Below, one piece after another: positions 27,476-37,712 of a stretch of 64,000 nt of DNA. The DNA is from Simplicispira sp. 125 (GTDB lineage: Bacteria; Pseudomonadota; Gammaproteobacteria; Burkholderiales; Burkholderiaceae_C). The stretch spans positions 186,001-250,000 of the forward strand of contig NZ_QEKM01000001.1 of assembly GCF_003096555.1 (NCBI RefSeq). The letters are read 5' to 3'. Each line of letters opens with the position of its first letter. Position 1 is the first letter of the stretch. The translations under genes and the position numbers were made by a program. Below the pieces are notes generated by a model that was given only the letters and a program-made list of their open reading frames with translations, was not told the origin of the DNA and ran no database searches.

Positions 27476-28153
27476 ATGACCGACCACCCGACTCCGGCTG
27501 CATCGACCGCCACGGCGGTGATAGACAGCGACCACCCTGCAATCGTCGCCTTTGCCCGCCAGCATGCACAAGGCAATGACACCCGAGAGCGCGCTGTGGC
27601 GTTGTACCTTGCGGTGCGTGACGGGTTTCGCTACGACCCCTATCGCATTGATCTGTCTCCCCTGGGCATGCGGGCCAGTACGGTGCTGGCCAGTGGGTAT
27701 GGATGGTGTGTTCCCAAGGCCGTCTTGTTGGCGGGCGCTTGCCGTGCGGCCGGCATACCGGCACGGCTGGGCTTTGCCGATGTGCGCAACCATCTGAGCA
27801 CCGAGCGCATGCGAGAGACCATGAAAACCGACCTGTTCATCTGGCACGGTTACACCGACATCTGGATCGAGGGCGGCTGGGTGAAGGCGACACCGGCGTT
27901 CAATATAGGTTTGTGTGAGCGTTTCGGTTTGCTGCCCCTCGAATTTGATGGGCGCAGCGATTCGATCTACCACCCCTTTGACCGTGCAGGCAACCGCCAC
28001 ATGGAATATGTGCGCCAGCGCGGCACTTTTGACGACCTGCCGCTGGAGCAAATTGTTGCGGATTTCCAAGACGTCTATGGGTCCTGGATGACGGACCCGG
28101 CAGCGTTGCAGTCCGCCAGTTTTCAACAAGACGTGGAGAAGGAAACGCGATGA
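27476..28153 (+). CDS. Transglutaminase-like family protein
   Basis: A 225-residue cytoplasmic protein with a transglutaminase-like (papain-fold) domain. The catalytic Cys is in GYGWCVPKAVLLAGACRAAGI, the His in LFIWHGYTDIWIEG and the Asp position is in WVKATPAFN, where Asn/Ala replaces the usual DPT. It may act as a peptidase or amidase. Its stop overlaps the next start as ATGA, coupling it to the PaaI thioesterase gene. Confidence 0.83.
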   Translation: MTDHPTPAASTATAVIDSDHPAIVAFARQHAQGNDTRERAVALYLAVRDGFRYDPYRIDLSPLGMRASTVLASGYGWCVPKAVLLAGACRAAGIPARLGFADVRNHLSTERMRETMKTDLFIWHGYTDIWIEGGWVKATPAFNIGLCERFGLLPLEFDGRSDSIYHPFDRAGNRHMEYVRQRGTFDDLPLEQIVADFQDVYGSWMTDPAALQSASFQQDVEKETR

Positions 28154-28593
28154 TGGAGCCGCCCCTGATTCCCCCGGGATTTCACCCGTTCGAGGCCGGT
28201 GGGTCGTTCATGCAGGGCAATGGCCCTTTGTACCTGCTGCACCAGGGCGATGTGGTCAAGTTTGGCTTTCGGGTCGAGCAGCGGCACAGCAACCCCATGG
28301 GCAACCTGCATGGCGGCATGATGGCCACCTTTTGCGACATGCTGTTGCCGCTGTCGGTGCACCGCAAAAACAGCGAGGTGGGCATGCGCTTTCTGCCCAC
28401 CATCAGCCTGCAGATCGACTACCTGGCCCCCTCGCCGCTGGGTTGCTGGGTCGAAGGCGAGGCCGAACTGCTGCGTGCCACGCGATCGCTGGTGTTTGCC
28501 CAGGGCCTGGTGCGTGCCGATGGTGTGCCCTGCGCACGTGCCAGCGGTGTCTTCAAGATCGGACCAGCCATTCCGGGCGAAGTGGCGGGCTGA
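28150..28593 (+). CDS. PaaI family thioesterase (hotdog fold)
   Basis: A 147-residue hotdog protein. HSNPMGNLHGGMMATFCDMLL is the PaaI-type signature (HGG plus the helix start), and LQIDYLAPSPLGCWVEGEAEL forms the second half. It would hydrolyse an acyl-CoA, probably aryl- or medium-chain. Coupled by ATGA overlap to the transglutaminase-like gene and convergent with the Hsp15 gene. Confidence 0.87.
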   Translation: MMEPPLIPPGFHPFEAGGSFMQGNGPLYLLHQGDVVKFGFRVEQRHSNPMGNLHGGMMATFCDMLLPLSVHRKNSEVGMRFLPTISLQIDYLAPSPLGCWVEGEAELLRATRSLVFAQGLVRADGVPCARASGVFKIGPAIPGEVAG

Positions 28594-28599
28594 TTTCGC

Positions 28600-29019
28600 T
28601 CAGTCGTCGATCGAAGCGCTCCAGCGGCTGCCCCAGCCGCGGGCCCGGTCGATGTCGCGGCGGTCGCGTTTGGTGGGGCGGCCTTCGTGCAAGGCTGCTG
28701 CAGGCTCGGGCGCCAGGCGACGCAGCTCCTGTGCTTTTTCGCGCAGGGCGATGCTTTCGGCGGTTTCCTCGTACAACTGCTGTGCCACGGGCGCGGGCCC
28801 GCGCATGCTGCTCAGGGCGCGTACGACCACCGTGCGCTGCACAGGGCCTTGGCGCAGCACCACGGTGTCGCCGGGGCGCACTTCGCGCGAAGCCTTTGCG
28901 GCCAGGCCGTTGACGGTGACGCGGCCTTTGGCGATTTCATCGGCCGCCAGGCTGCGCGTCTTGTAAAAACGTGCGCACCACAGCCATTTGTCGATGCGCA
29001 GGGATTCCAGGGTGCTCAT
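28600..29019 (-). CDS. hslR: S4-domain RNA-binding protein, Hsp15 (HslR-like)
   Basis: A 139-residue protein with an N-terminal S4 domain (LRIDKWLWCARFYKTRSLA, KGRVTVNGLAAKASREVRPGD) and a basic C-terminus (GRPTKRDRRDIDRARGW). Hsp15 rescues 50S subunits carrying a stalled nascent chain after heat shock. I use the ATG giving MSTLESLRID; a longer frame would overlap the divergent activator gene. Starts 46 bases from it. Confidence 0.9.
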   Translation of the reverse strand: MSTLESLRIDKWLWCARFYKTRSLAADEIAKGRVTVNGLAAKASREVRPGDTVVLRQGPVQRTVVVRALSSMRGPAPVAQQLYEETAESIALREKAQELRRLAPEPAAALHEGRPTKRDRRDIDRARGWGSRWSASIDD

Positions 29020-29065
29020 GCCCGTCATTGTGCAGCCAGCAGGCCCGCACGCTACCATCCACGCC

Positions 29066-30562
<1,497 letters not shown>

Positions 30563-30571
<9 letters not shown>

Positions 30572-30626
30572 AAATCAGGCAACTGTCTTGAATTCAGTCG
30601 AATAATTTGCCTGAATTTCAGGCAAA
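30563..30626 (+). promoter_or_regulatory. Candidate activator sites upstream of the first sigma-54 promoter
   Basis: Two perfect palindromes with the same half-site: CCTGATT-AAA-AATCAGG (30563-30579, overlapping the activator stop codon) and TTTGCCTGA-ATT-TCAGGCAAA (30606-30626). The second is centred 61 bases before the -24 GG, a normal distance for an upstream activator sequence. Confidence 0.6.
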
Positions 30627-30675
30627 TGGAGGGCTTGAGAAGGGGCAAGTGGCTTGCCCAGGGTGTGGAACATGC

Positions 30676-30691
30676 TGGCACGAATGCTGCA
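30676..30691 (+). promoter_or_regulatory. Sigma-54 (-24/-12) promoter of the first binding-protein gene
   Basis: TGGCACGAATGCTGCA has the invariant GG and GC separated by exactly 10 bases and the TGGCAC of the consensus. It lies 32 bases before the ATG, directly after a sigma-54 activator gene. Confidence 0.85.
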
Positions 30692-30722
30692 ACATTCGGA
30701 CACAACTTTACGAGACAACGCC

Positions 30723-31907
30723 ATGCAACGACGCACCCTTGTAGCCCTGGCCGCACTGGCCACCCTCGCAGCCCCCGCCTTTGCACAAACGGGCGAAATC
30801 CGCATTGCCCACGTGCACAGCATGACGGGGCCGCTCGAAGCCTACGGCAAGCAGACCCAGACGGGCCTGATGATGGGCCTGGAGTACGCCACCGGCGGCA
30901 CCATGATGGTGGGAGGCAAGAAGCTGGTGGTGATCGAGAAAGACGACCAGGGCAAGCCTGACCTGGGCAAGAGTCTGCTGGCCACGGCCTACTCGGACGA
31001 CAAGGCCGACATCGCCGTGGGTCCCACGGCCTCGGGCGTGGCGCTGGCCATGCTGCCGGTGGCCGAGGAATACAAGAAGATTCTGCTGGTCGAGCCTGCT
31101 GTGGCCGATTCGATCACCGGTGACAAGTGGAACAAGTACATCTTCCGCACCGGCCGCAACAGCAGCCAGGACGCCATCAGCAACGCTGTGGCGATCGACA
31201 AAGAAGGCGTGACCATTGCCACGCTGGCGCAGGACAACGCCTTTGGGCGTGACGGCGTGAAAGCCTTCAAGGATGCGGTGAAAAAGGCCAAGTTTGCACA
31301 CGAGGAATACCTGCCTGCCGCCACCACCGATTTCACGGCCGGTGCGCAGCGCCTGATCGACAAGCTCAAGGACCAACCGGGGCGCAAGATCATCTGGATC
31401 GTGTGGGCGGGTGCGGGTACCCCGTTCAAGATTGCCGACATGGATTTGAAACGCCACGGTATCGAGATTGCTACGGGCGGCAACATCCTGCCGGCCATGG
31501 TGGCCTACAACCAGTTCCCGGGGATGGAAGGCGCGACGTACTATTACTTTGGTTTCTCGCGCAACCAGGCCAACCTGTGGTTGGTCACACAGCACTATCT
31601 GAAGCACAAATCACCCCCCGATTTTTTCACGGCCGGAGGCTTCTCCTCAGCCATGGCTTTGGTGACTGCGCTCAAGGCCACGAATGGCGACACCAATACC
31701 AACAAGCTCATCAAGACCATGGAAGGCATGAGTTTCGACACGCCCAAGGGCATGATGACTTTCCGCAAGGAGGATCACCAAGCCCTGCAAAGCATGTACC
31801 ACTTCCGTGTGGCCCCCGGTGCGCGGCCCGGCACCATGGCGGATCTGTATCTGGTGCGCGAGATCAAGGCCTATGAAATGAATCTACCGATCCGCAACCA
31901 GCGCTGA
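30723..31907 (+). CDS. Periplasmic substrate-binding protein of a HAAT (Liv-type) ABC transporter, paralogue 1
   Basis: A 394-residue type I periplasmic-binding protein with a signal peptide (MQRRTLVALAALATLAAPAFAQ). The mature start EIRIAHVHSMTGPLEAYGKQTQ is typical of the branched-chain amino acid/urea/aromatic group. It is almost identical to the next gene through about residue 265, then diverges at FGFSRNQANLWLVTQHY and in the C-terminal 30 residues, where ligand specificity may differ. The downstream Liv-type ATPases and permeases lack another nearby plus-strand binding protein, so these two serve them. Ligand inferred to be 3-hydroxybutyrate or a related acid; not shown. Confidence 0.88.
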   Translation: MQRRTLVALAALATLAAPAFAQTGEIRIAHVHSMTGPLEAYGKQTQTGLMMGLEYATGGTMMVGGKKLVVIEKDDQGKPDLGKSLLATAYSDDKADIAVGPTASGVALAMLPVAEEYKKILLVEPAVADSITGDKWNKYIFRTGRNSSQDAISNAVAIDKEGVTIATLAQDNAFGRDGVKAFKDAVKKAKFAHEEYLPAATTDFTAGAQRLIDKLKDQPGRKIIWIVWAGAGTPFKIADMDLKRHGIEIATGGNILPAMVAYNQFPGMEGATYYYFGFSRNQANLWLVTQHYLKHKSPPDFFTAGGFSSAMALVTALKATNGDTNTNKLIKTMEGMSFDTPKGMMTFRKEDHQALQSMYHFRVAPGARPGTMADLYLVREIKAYEMNLPIRNQR

Positions 31908-31936
31908 TCGGTAGTTACCCTGAAAAAAAGATAGAC

Positions 31937-31979
31937 AACTGTCTGAAAATCAAACATTCAGAGTGTCTAAAAATCAGAC
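31937..31979 (+). promoter_or_regulatory. Candidate activator sites upstream of the second sigma-54 promoter
   Basis: AACTGTCT at 31937 also occurs at 30581, and the distance to the sigma-54 promoter is the same to within one base (94 and 95). GTCTGAAAATCAAAC (31941-31955) and GTCT-AAAAATC-AGAC (31965-31979) are imperfect palindromes; the latter is centred 60 bases before the -24 GG, as in the first copy. Confidence 0.5.
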
Positions 31980-32030
31980 TATTGCATGGAGTTCGGGCTA
32001 AAAATCTTTGCAAATCAACTATTTGCAGAT

Positions 32031-32046
32031 TGGCACGAACTGTGCA
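32031..32046 (+). promoter_or_regulatory. Sigma-54 (-24/-12) promoter of the second binding-protein gene
   Basis: TGGCACGAACTGTGCA keeps GG-N10-GC and matches the first promoter at 13 of 16 positions. It lies 31 bases before the ATG, the same as copy 1. Confidence 0.85.
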
Positions 32047-32077
32047 ATATACAGGCATCACAACAGGAGACTTTCTC

Positions 32078-33262
32078 ATGCAACGACGTACCCTTGTAGC
32101 TCTGGCCGCTTTGGCCGCCACCTTCGCCGCTCCCGCCTTTGCGCAGTCGGGCGAGATCCGCATTGCCCACGTGCACAGCATGACGGGGCCGCTTGAAGCC
32201 TATGGCAAGCAAACCCAGACGGGCTTGATGATGGGCCTGGAGTACGCCACCGGCGGCACCATGATGGTGGGAGGCAAGAAGCTGGTGGTGATCGAGAAAG
32301 ACGACCAGGGCAAACCTGACCTGGGCAAGAGTCTGCTGGCCACGGCCTACTCGGACGACAAGGCCGACATCGCGGTCGGGCCCACGGCATCGGGCGTAGC
32401 CCTGGCCATGCTGCCGGTGGCTGAGGAATACAAAAAGATCCTGCTTGTCGAACCCGCCGTGGCCGATTCGATCACCGGCGACAAGTGGAACAAGTACATC
32501 TTCCGCACGGGCCGCAACAGCAGCCAGGACGCCATCAGCAATGCCGTGGCGATCGACAAAGAGGGCGTGACCATTGCCACGCTGGCGCAGGACAACGCCT
32601 TTGGGCGTGACGGCGTGAAAGCCTTCAAGGACTCGGTGAAGAAAGCCAAGCTCTCGCACGAGGAATACCTGCCCGCCGCCACGACGGACTTCACGGCCGG
32701 TGCGCAGCGGCTGATCGACAAGCTCAAGGACCAGCCGGGGCGCAAGATCATCTGGATCGTATGGGCGGGCGCGGGCAATCCGTTCAAGATTGCCGACATG
32801 GACTTGAAGCGCTACGGCATCGAGATCTCGACGGGCGGCAACATCCTGCCCGCCATGGCTTCCTACAAGAATTTCCCGGGCATGGAAGGCGCGACGTATT
32901 ACTACTTCGGCATTCCCAAGAACCCGGTGAACGATGCCATGGTGGCAGCGCACTACAAAGAGTTCAAGACCCCGCCAGACTTCTTCACGGCGGGTGGTTT
33001 CTCGTCGGCCATGGCGCTGGTCACGGCGCTCAAGGCCACCAATGGCGACACGAACACCAATAAGCTCATCAAGACCATGGAAGGCATGAGCTTTGACACG
33101 CCCAAGGGCAAGATGACTTTCCGCAAGGAGGACCACCAGGCCATGCAGAGCATGTACCACTTCAAGATCAAGGTCGATCCGGCTTTCGCCTGGGGCGTGC
33201 CGGAGTTGGTGCGTGAAATCAAGCCTGAAGAGATGCAGGTGCCGATCCGCAACACGCGGTAA
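32078..33262 (+). CDS. Periplasmic substrate-binding protein of a HAAT (Liv-type) ABC transporter, paralogue 2
   Basis: 394 residues, same length as paralogue 1 and nearly identical over the first two thirds at both protein and DNA level. Differences cluster at residues 200-215 (DSVKKAKLSHEEY), around FGIPKNPVNDAMVAAHYKEF and at the C-terminus (IKVDPAFAWGVPELVREIK). It begins with the same signal peptide plus one Ala (LAATFAAPAFAQ). The duplication includes the promoter and activator sites. A terminator-like hairpin follows, so expression of downstream genes may depend on partial read-through. Confidence 0.88.
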   Translation: MQRRTLVALAALAATFAAPAFAQSGEIRIAHVHSMTGPLEAYGKQTQTGLMMGLEYATGGTMMVGGKKLVVIEKDDQGKPDLGKSLLATAYSDDKADIAVGPTASGVALAMLPVAEEYKKILLVEPAVADSITGDKWNKYIFRTGRNSSQDAISNAVAIDKEGVTIATLAQDNAFGRDGVKAFKDSVKKAKLSHEEYLPAATTDFTAGAQRLIDKLKDQPGRKIIWIVWAGAGNPFKIADMDLKRYGIEISTGGNILPAMASYKNFPGMEGATYYYFGIPKNPVNDAMVAAHYKEFKTPPDFFTAGGFSSAMALVTALKATNGDTNTNKLIKTMEGMSFDTPKGKMTFRKEDHQAMQSMYHFKIKVDPAFAWGVPELVREIKPEEMQVPIRNTR

Positions 33263-33310
33263 GCAGGGTTGGCGAGGCCCGGTGCCAGTGCGCGCCGGGG
33301 TTCATCCCGC

Positions 33311-33331
33311 AGGGGCGGCCGCCCCTCTTTT
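33311..33331 (+). terminator. Terminator-like palindrome after the second binding-protein gene
   Basis: AGGGGCGG-CCGCCCCT (33311-33326) followed by CTTTTT. The palindrome has no separate loop bases, so some pairs open in RNA. It could reduce transcription into the esterase and transporter genes, giving excess binding protein. Confidence 0.55.
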
Positions 33332-33351
33332 TCCAGTGAATTGACGTCTGA

Positions 33352-33371
33352 CCCCCCGGAAACACGGGGGG
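33352..33371 (+). other. Second hairpin in the leader of the esterase gene
   Basis: CCCCCCG-GAAACA-CGGGGGG, a 7-bp all-GC stem with a 6-base loop, 40 bases before the esterase start. There is no T-run after it. It may protect the 5' end of processed mRNA or just be a repeat remnant. Confidence 0.45.
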
Positions 33372-33411
33372 CAGGACGGGTTTTGCCTCAAAAAATTCAG
33401 GAGACAGAGAC

Positions 33412-34908
33412 ATGGACTTCAAATTGATTCGGTCGGCCGCCGCAGTTGCAGCATGGGCCGTGGTGGGTGCAGCGCCTGCGTGGGCCGCAGTGGACCTTCC
33501 TGCACTCAAGATCGACAAAACCCAGACCACCGTGTCTGGTCTCTCATCGGGTGGCTTCATGGCGGTCCAGCTGCACGTGGCTTATTCGTCCGTGTTCGGC
33601 AAAGGCGCCGGCATTGTGGCCGGTGGCCCGTTTTATTGCGCCGAGGGCTCTGTCGTCAGCGCCACGGGGCGCTGCATGGTCAGTCCGGCCAGTATTCCTA
33701 CCAGCACGCTGGTGAACACGACCAATACCTGGGCCAGCCAGGGGCATGTGGACCCGGTGTCCAACCTGCAAAATTCCAAGGTGTATCTGTTCTCGGGTTC
33801 GGTGGACAGCGTGGTCAAAACGGGCGTGATGGACGCCCTCAAGACCTACTACAGCAGCTTTGTGCCCGCCGCCAATGTGGTTTACAAGAAGGACCTGGCG
33901 GCCGAGCATTCCATGGTGACGGATGACTACGGTAGCGCTTGCTCGGCCAAGGGCGCGCCCTATATCAACAACTGCAATTTCGATCTGGCTGGGGCCATGT
34001 TGCAGCACCTGTATGGCCCACTCAATGCACGCAGCACGGCCACCTTGCCCGAGGGCAATTTTGTCGAATTCAAGCAAGGCCAGTTCATCACCAACCATGG
34101 CATGGCCAGCACCGGCTGGGCCTATATTCCACAGGCTTGCAAGGCGGGGGGCGACGCCACCTGCCGCCTGCACGTGGCGCTGCACGGCTGCAAGCAGAAC
34201 GTGAGCGATGTGCAGCAGAAATACGTGCGCAACACGGGTTACAACCGCTGGGCAGACAGCAACAACATCGTGGTTCTGTACCCGCAGACCAGCACCGCAG
34301 CCACCAACAGCTGCTGGGACTGGTGGGGTTATGACAGCGCCAACTATTCCAAGAAGTCCGGCCCGCAGATGGCGGCCATCAAGGCCATGGTGGACCGCCT
34401 GACCAGTGGCGGTGGCACGACCACCGTGCCTGATCCCGATCCCGATCCCGTGGCCTTGCCCGCACCCACGGGTGTGAGCGCCTCGGGCGCCACCGCCAGC
34501 AGCATGGCCATCGGCTGGAACAGTGTGGCGGGTGCCGCGGGTTACAACGTCTATCGCAATGGCAACAAGGCCAACGCACTGACCGTGTATGGCACCAGCT
34601 ACACCGACAGCGGCCTCGCAGCCTCCACCACCTATCACTGGACCGTGCGCGCCGCCGATGCCAATGGCGCAGAAGGCGCTGCCTCGAGCCCCGCTTCGGG
34701 CACCACGCTGGCTGCTGCCGGTGGTGACGCGCCCACCTGCACCACTGCCAGCAACTATGCCCACACGATGGCCGGCCGTGCCTATGCCCTGTATGGCTTC
34801 ACCTATGCCAATGGCTCAGGGAACAGCATGGGCCTGTGGAACATCTTTTCGACAACGACATTGAAGAAGACAGGCCCGAACTACTACGTGATCGGCACCT
34901 GTCCCTGA
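33412..34908 (+). CDS. Secreted PHB depolymerase-type esterase with Fn3 and C-terminal domain
   Basis: 498 residues: signal peptide 1-26 ending in AWAA; catalytic domain about 30-330 with the lipase box GLSSG (43-47, nucleophile Ser45) and LHVALHGCKQN (oxyanion region), matching extracellular short-chain PHA depolymerases with an N-terminal lipase box (type 2); a DPDPDPV linker; a fibronectin type III domain about 345-435; and a 60-residue C-terminal module (TCTTASNYAHTMAGRAYALYGFTY) that may bind polymer. It would cut polyhydroxybutyrate outside the cell. Encoded between the binding proteins and the transporter, which suggests the transporter takes up its product. Confidence 0.88.
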   Translation: MDFKLIRSAAAVAAWAVVGAAPAWAAVDLPALKIDKTQTTVSGLSSGGFMAVQLHVAYSSVFGKGAGIVAGGPFYCAEGSVVSATGRCMVSPASIPTSTLVNTTNTWASQGHVDPVSNLQNSKVYLFSGSVDSVVKTGVMDALKTYYSSFVPAANVVYKKDLAAEHSMVTDDYGSACSAKGAPYINNCNFDLAGAMLQHLYGPLNARSTATLPEGNFVEFKQGQFITNHGMASTGWAYIPQACKAGGDATCRLHVALHGCKQNVSDVQQKYVRNTGYNRWADSNNIVVLYPQTSTAATNSCWDWWGYDSANYSKKSGPQMAAIKAMVDRLTSGGGTTTVPDPDPDPVALPAPTGVSASGATASSMAIGWNSVAGAAGYNVYRNGNKANALTVYGTSYTDSGLAASTTYHWTVRAADANGAEGAASSPASGTTLAAAGGDAPTCTTASNYAHTMAGRAYALYGFTYANGSGNSMGLWNIFSTTTLKKTGPNYYVIGTCP

Positions 34909-34997
34909 ACCGCCGGGACCCCCGCACGGCGCGGGTGGCAGGCACAAAAACGTAAATAGGTTCTAAGGATGAAGACTGTGAAAGCGAGCAAGAACCC

Positions 34998-35768
34998 ATG
35001 AGTACCCTGGCCACCCGGGACTTGACGATCCGCTTCGGCGGCCACGTGGCGGTCAACGCCGTGACCTGCTCTTTTGAGCCGGGCACGCTGACCGCCATCG
35101 TGGGCCCCAACGGCGCGGGCAAGACCACTTATTTCAACCTGATTTCTGGCCAGCTCAAGGCCAGCAGCGGCAGCGTGACGCTGGGCGGGCGTGAGCTGAC
35201 CGGCCAGTCCGTCTCGCAGCGCACGCACGCCGGGCTGGGCCGGGCGTTCCAGCTGACCAACCTGTTTCCCAACCTCAGTGTGCTGGAAAACGTGCGCCTG
35301 GCCGTGCAGGCCACGCGGGGCGGAAAACACCGCCGCGGCCTGAACCTGTGGAGTATCTGGAGCGACCACCGCCAGCTCACCGCGCGGGCCGAGGAAATCC
35401 TGCAGTCCGTGGCCATGTTCGAGCGCCGCGACACCCCCGTGGCCAGCCTGCCGCACGGCGACCAGCGCAAGCTCGAAGTGGCGCTGCTGATGGCGCTGGA
35501 GCCGCAGGTGTACATGTTTGACGAGCCCACCGCTGGCATGAGCCACGACGAGGCGCCCGTGATCCTGAACCTGATCCGCGAACTCAAAAAAGACAAGACC
35601 AAGATCATTTTGCTGGTGGAACACAAGATGGACGTGGTGCGCGAGCTGGCCGACCGCATCATCGTGCTGACCAATGGCACGCTGGTGGCCGACGGGCTGC
35701 CGGCCGACGTGATTGCATCGCCTGTGGTGCAAGAGGCCTATCTGGGCGTCTCCAAGGAGGCCGCATGA
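34998..35768 (+). CDS. HAAT ABC transporter ATP-binding protein (LivG-like)
   Basis: 256 residues. Walker A GPNGAGKTTYFNLISG, the Q-loop region, the LivG-type long helical insert, and Walker B VYMFDEPTAGMSHDE are present; the signature motif is the degenerate SLPHGDQRKLEVA, as in LivG. H-loop LLVEHKMDVV. It pairs with the next ATPase to energise the two permeases. Its stop overlaps the next start as ATGA. Confidence 0.94.
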   Translation: MSTLATRDLTIRFGGHVAVNAVTCSFEPGTLTAIVGPNGAGKTTYFNLISGQLKASSGSVTLGGRELTGQSVSQRTHAGLGRAFQLTNLFPNLSVLENVRLAVQATRGGKHRRGLNLWSIWSDHRQLTARAEEILQSVAMFERRDTPVASLPHGDQRKLEVALLMALEPQVYMFDEPTAGMSHDEAPVILNLIRELKKDKTKIILLVEHKMDVVRELADRIIVLTNGTLVADGLPADVIASPVVQEAYLGVSKEAA

Positions 35769-36490
35769 GCACCAACCTTCTCGAACTCAAGGGTGTGCAT
35801 ACCCACATTGGGGCGTACCACATCCTGCACGGCGTGGACCTGGCTATTCCCCGGGGCCAGCTCACCATGCTGCTCGGGCGCAACGGCGCGGGCAAGACGA
35901 CCACGCTGCGCACCATCATGGGTTTGTGGCATGCCTCCAAAGGGTCTATTCACTTTGCCGGCAAAGACATCACGGCGATGAACACGCCGCAGATTGCCGG
36001 CCTGAACATTGCCTACGTGCCCGAGAACATGGGCATTTTTTCCGACCTTACGGTGAAAGAGAACATGCTGCTGGCTGCGCGCAACGCCAGCACGGCGGCG
36101 CAGATGGATGCATCGCGGCTGGAATGGATTTTCAAGCTCTTCCCGGCGGTCGAGAAGTTCTGGGACTACCCCGCCGGCAAGCTCTCGGGCGGCCAGAAAC
36201 AGATGGTGGCGGTGAGCCGCGCCATCGTCGAGCCGCGCGACCTGCTCATCGTGGACGAGCCCAGCAAGGGCCTGGCGCCCGCCATCATCAACAACATGAT
36301 CGACGCCTTCGACCAGCTCAAGAAGAGTGGCGTGACCATTTTGCTGGTCGAGCAGAACATCAACTTCGCCAAACGTCTGGGCGACACCGTGGCCGTGATG
36401 GACAACGGCGCCGTCGTGCATGCGGGCAGCATGGCCGCCCTGGCACAAGACGAGGCCCTGCAGAAATCGCTGTTGGGGTTGTCGCTATGA
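35765..36490 (+). CDS. HAAT ABC transporter ATP-binding protein (LivF-like)
   Basis: 241 residues with Walker A GRNGAGKTTTLRTIMG, signature LSGGQKQMVAVSRAI, Walker B LLIVDEPSKGLAP and H-loop LLVEQNINFA. YVPENMGIFSDLTVKENM is typical of LivF. Coupled by ATGA overlap to the LivG-like gene. A dispersed repeat separates it from the first permease gene without breaking the gene order. Confidence 0.94.
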   Translation: MSTNLLELKGVHTHIGAYHILHGVDLAIPRGQLTMLLGRNGAGKTTTLRTIMGLWHASKGSIHFAGKDITAMNTPQIAGLNIAYVPENMGIFSDLTVKENMLLAARNASTAAQMDASRLEWIFKLFPAVEKFWDYPAGKLSGGQKQMVAVSRAIVEPRDLLIVDEPSKGLAPAIINNMIDAFDQLKKSGVTILLVEQNINFAKRLGDTVAVMDNGAVVHAGSMAALAQDEALQKSLLGLSL

Positions 36491-36565
36491 AATTTATAAA
36501 AAAACAGCCTCTAGCGCTTGCGCATCAAGCGCAAGCAGCTATTAAAAATAGAGCAAATTCCCTTT
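36488..36565. repeat. Dispersed palindromic repeat, copy 4, inside the transporter operon
   Basis: The best copy of the family: AAACAGCCTCTAGCGCTTG then CGCAT then CAAGCGCAAGCAGCTATTAA; perfect half-sites GCGCTTG (36514-36520) and CAAGCGC (36526-36532). It fills the gap between the LivF-like and LivH-like genes and could fold into an mRNA hairpin. Confidence 0.8.
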
Positions 36566-36580
36566 CTGGAAAGGCACGCC

Positions 36581-37564
36581 ATGATCTCCCGTGACTTTGA
36601 CTGGAAGCCGCTGGCACTGGTGCCGCTGCTGGCGCTCATCGTGCTGCCCTTGATCGGCTCGCCCTCGACCTGGCTCACGCTCACCGTGGCGGGGCTGGCC
36701 ATGGGCATGATCATTTTCATCATCGCCTCGGGCCTCACGCTGGTGTTCGGCCTGATGGATGTGCTCAACTTCGGCCACGGCGTGTTCATTGCCCTGGGCG
36801 CCTTTGTGGCCACCAGCGTGCTGGGCGCCATGGGTGACTGGACGGGCTCGGACCAGCTGTGGCGCAACATGGTGGCCGTGCTGCCCGCCATGCTGGTGGC
36901 CATGGCGGTGGCCGGTGCCGTGGGCCTGGCGTTCGAGCGCTTCATCGTGCGGCCGGTGTACGGCCAGCACCTCAAGCAGATCCTGATCACCATGGGCGGC
37001 ATGATCATTGGTGAAGAACTCATCAAGGTGGTCTGGGGCCCGGCGCAGATTCCGCTGCCATTGCCCGACGGCATGCGCGGTTCGCTGCTGATTGGCGACG
37101 CTGCCATCGAAAAATACCGCCTGGTGGCCGTGGTCGTGGGCCTGCTGGTGTTCGGCGTGCTGGCCTGGGTGCTGGCGCGCACCAAGGTGGGCCTGCTGAT
37201 CCGTGCTGGTGTGCAGGACCGCGAAATGGTCGAGTCGCTGGGCTACCGCATCCGCCGCCTGTTTGTCGGCGTGTTCGTGGTGGGCTCGGCCCTGGCCGGC
37301 CTGGGCGGGGTGATGTGGGGCCTGTACCAGCAAAGCGTGATCCCGCAGATGGGCGCGCAGGTCAACGTGCTGATCTTCATCGTCATCATCATCGGCGGCC
37401 TGGGCTCGACCGGCGGCGCGCTCATCGGCGCCTTGCTGGTGGGCCTGATGGCCAACTACACGGGCTTTTTGGCACCCAAGGTGGCCCTGTTCTCCAACAT
37501 TGCACTCATGGTGGCCATCTTGCTGTGGCGCCCGCAGGGTGTGTACCCGGTGGCTAATCGATGA
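36581..37564 (+). CDS. HAAT ABC transporter permease (LivH-like)
   Basis: 327 residues and about eight hydrophobic helices. FIIASGLTLVFGLMDVLNFGHGVF is the LivH-type signature near the N-terminus, and IFIVIIIGGLGSTGGALIGALLVG the conserved C-terminal loop and helix. It forms the membrane pore with the LivM-like protein. Start at the ATG giving MISRDFDWKP, just after the repeat; earlier in-frame codons would translate the repeat. Confidence 0.93.
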   Translation: MISRDFDWKPLALVPLLALIVLPLIGSPSTWLTLTVAGLAMGMIIFIIASGLTLVFGLMDVLNFGHGVFIALGAFVATSVLGAMGDWTGSDQLWRNMVAVLPAMLVAMAVAGAVGLAFERFIVRPVYGQHLKQILITMGGMIIGEELIKVVWGPAQIPLPLPDGMRGSLLIGDAAIEKYRLVAVVVGLLVFGVLAWVLARTKVGLLIRAGVQDREMVESLGYRIRRLFVGVFVVGSALAGLGGVMWGLYQQSVIPQMGAQVNVLIFIVIIIGGLGSTGGALIGALLVGLMANYTGFLAPKVALFSNIALMVAILLWRPQGVYPVANR

Positions 37565-37660
37565 CCCCCCTGAAGTCGCTTCGCGCCTTCCCCCGTGGGG
37601 GCCGCCGCCCGTGCGGCGGGGCGGCCCTTGCACGGCGGTCGCTGGCAGCGGCTGCGCCGG
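37565..37660. repeat. GC-rich dispersed repeat between the two permease genes
   Basis: CCCCCCTGAAGTCGCTTCGC continues as CGCCTTCCCCCGTGGGGGCC and GCGGCGGGGCGGCCCTTGCACGGCGG, with several nested inverted repeats. A degraded relative lies near 21086. This is a common-looking intergenic repeat of this genome; here it is inside an operon. Confidence 0.6.
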
Positions 37661-37712
37661 TTGCAGGCGCAGTGATTCTCAAAAAACACGGTGAATAGCG
37701 GAAAGGTTTTGT

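Noticed and set aside
33374..33387. Possible sigma-54 promoter before the esterase gene (GG...GC)
   Set aside because: The spacing between GG and GC is 9 bases, not 10, and TGGCAC is absent.
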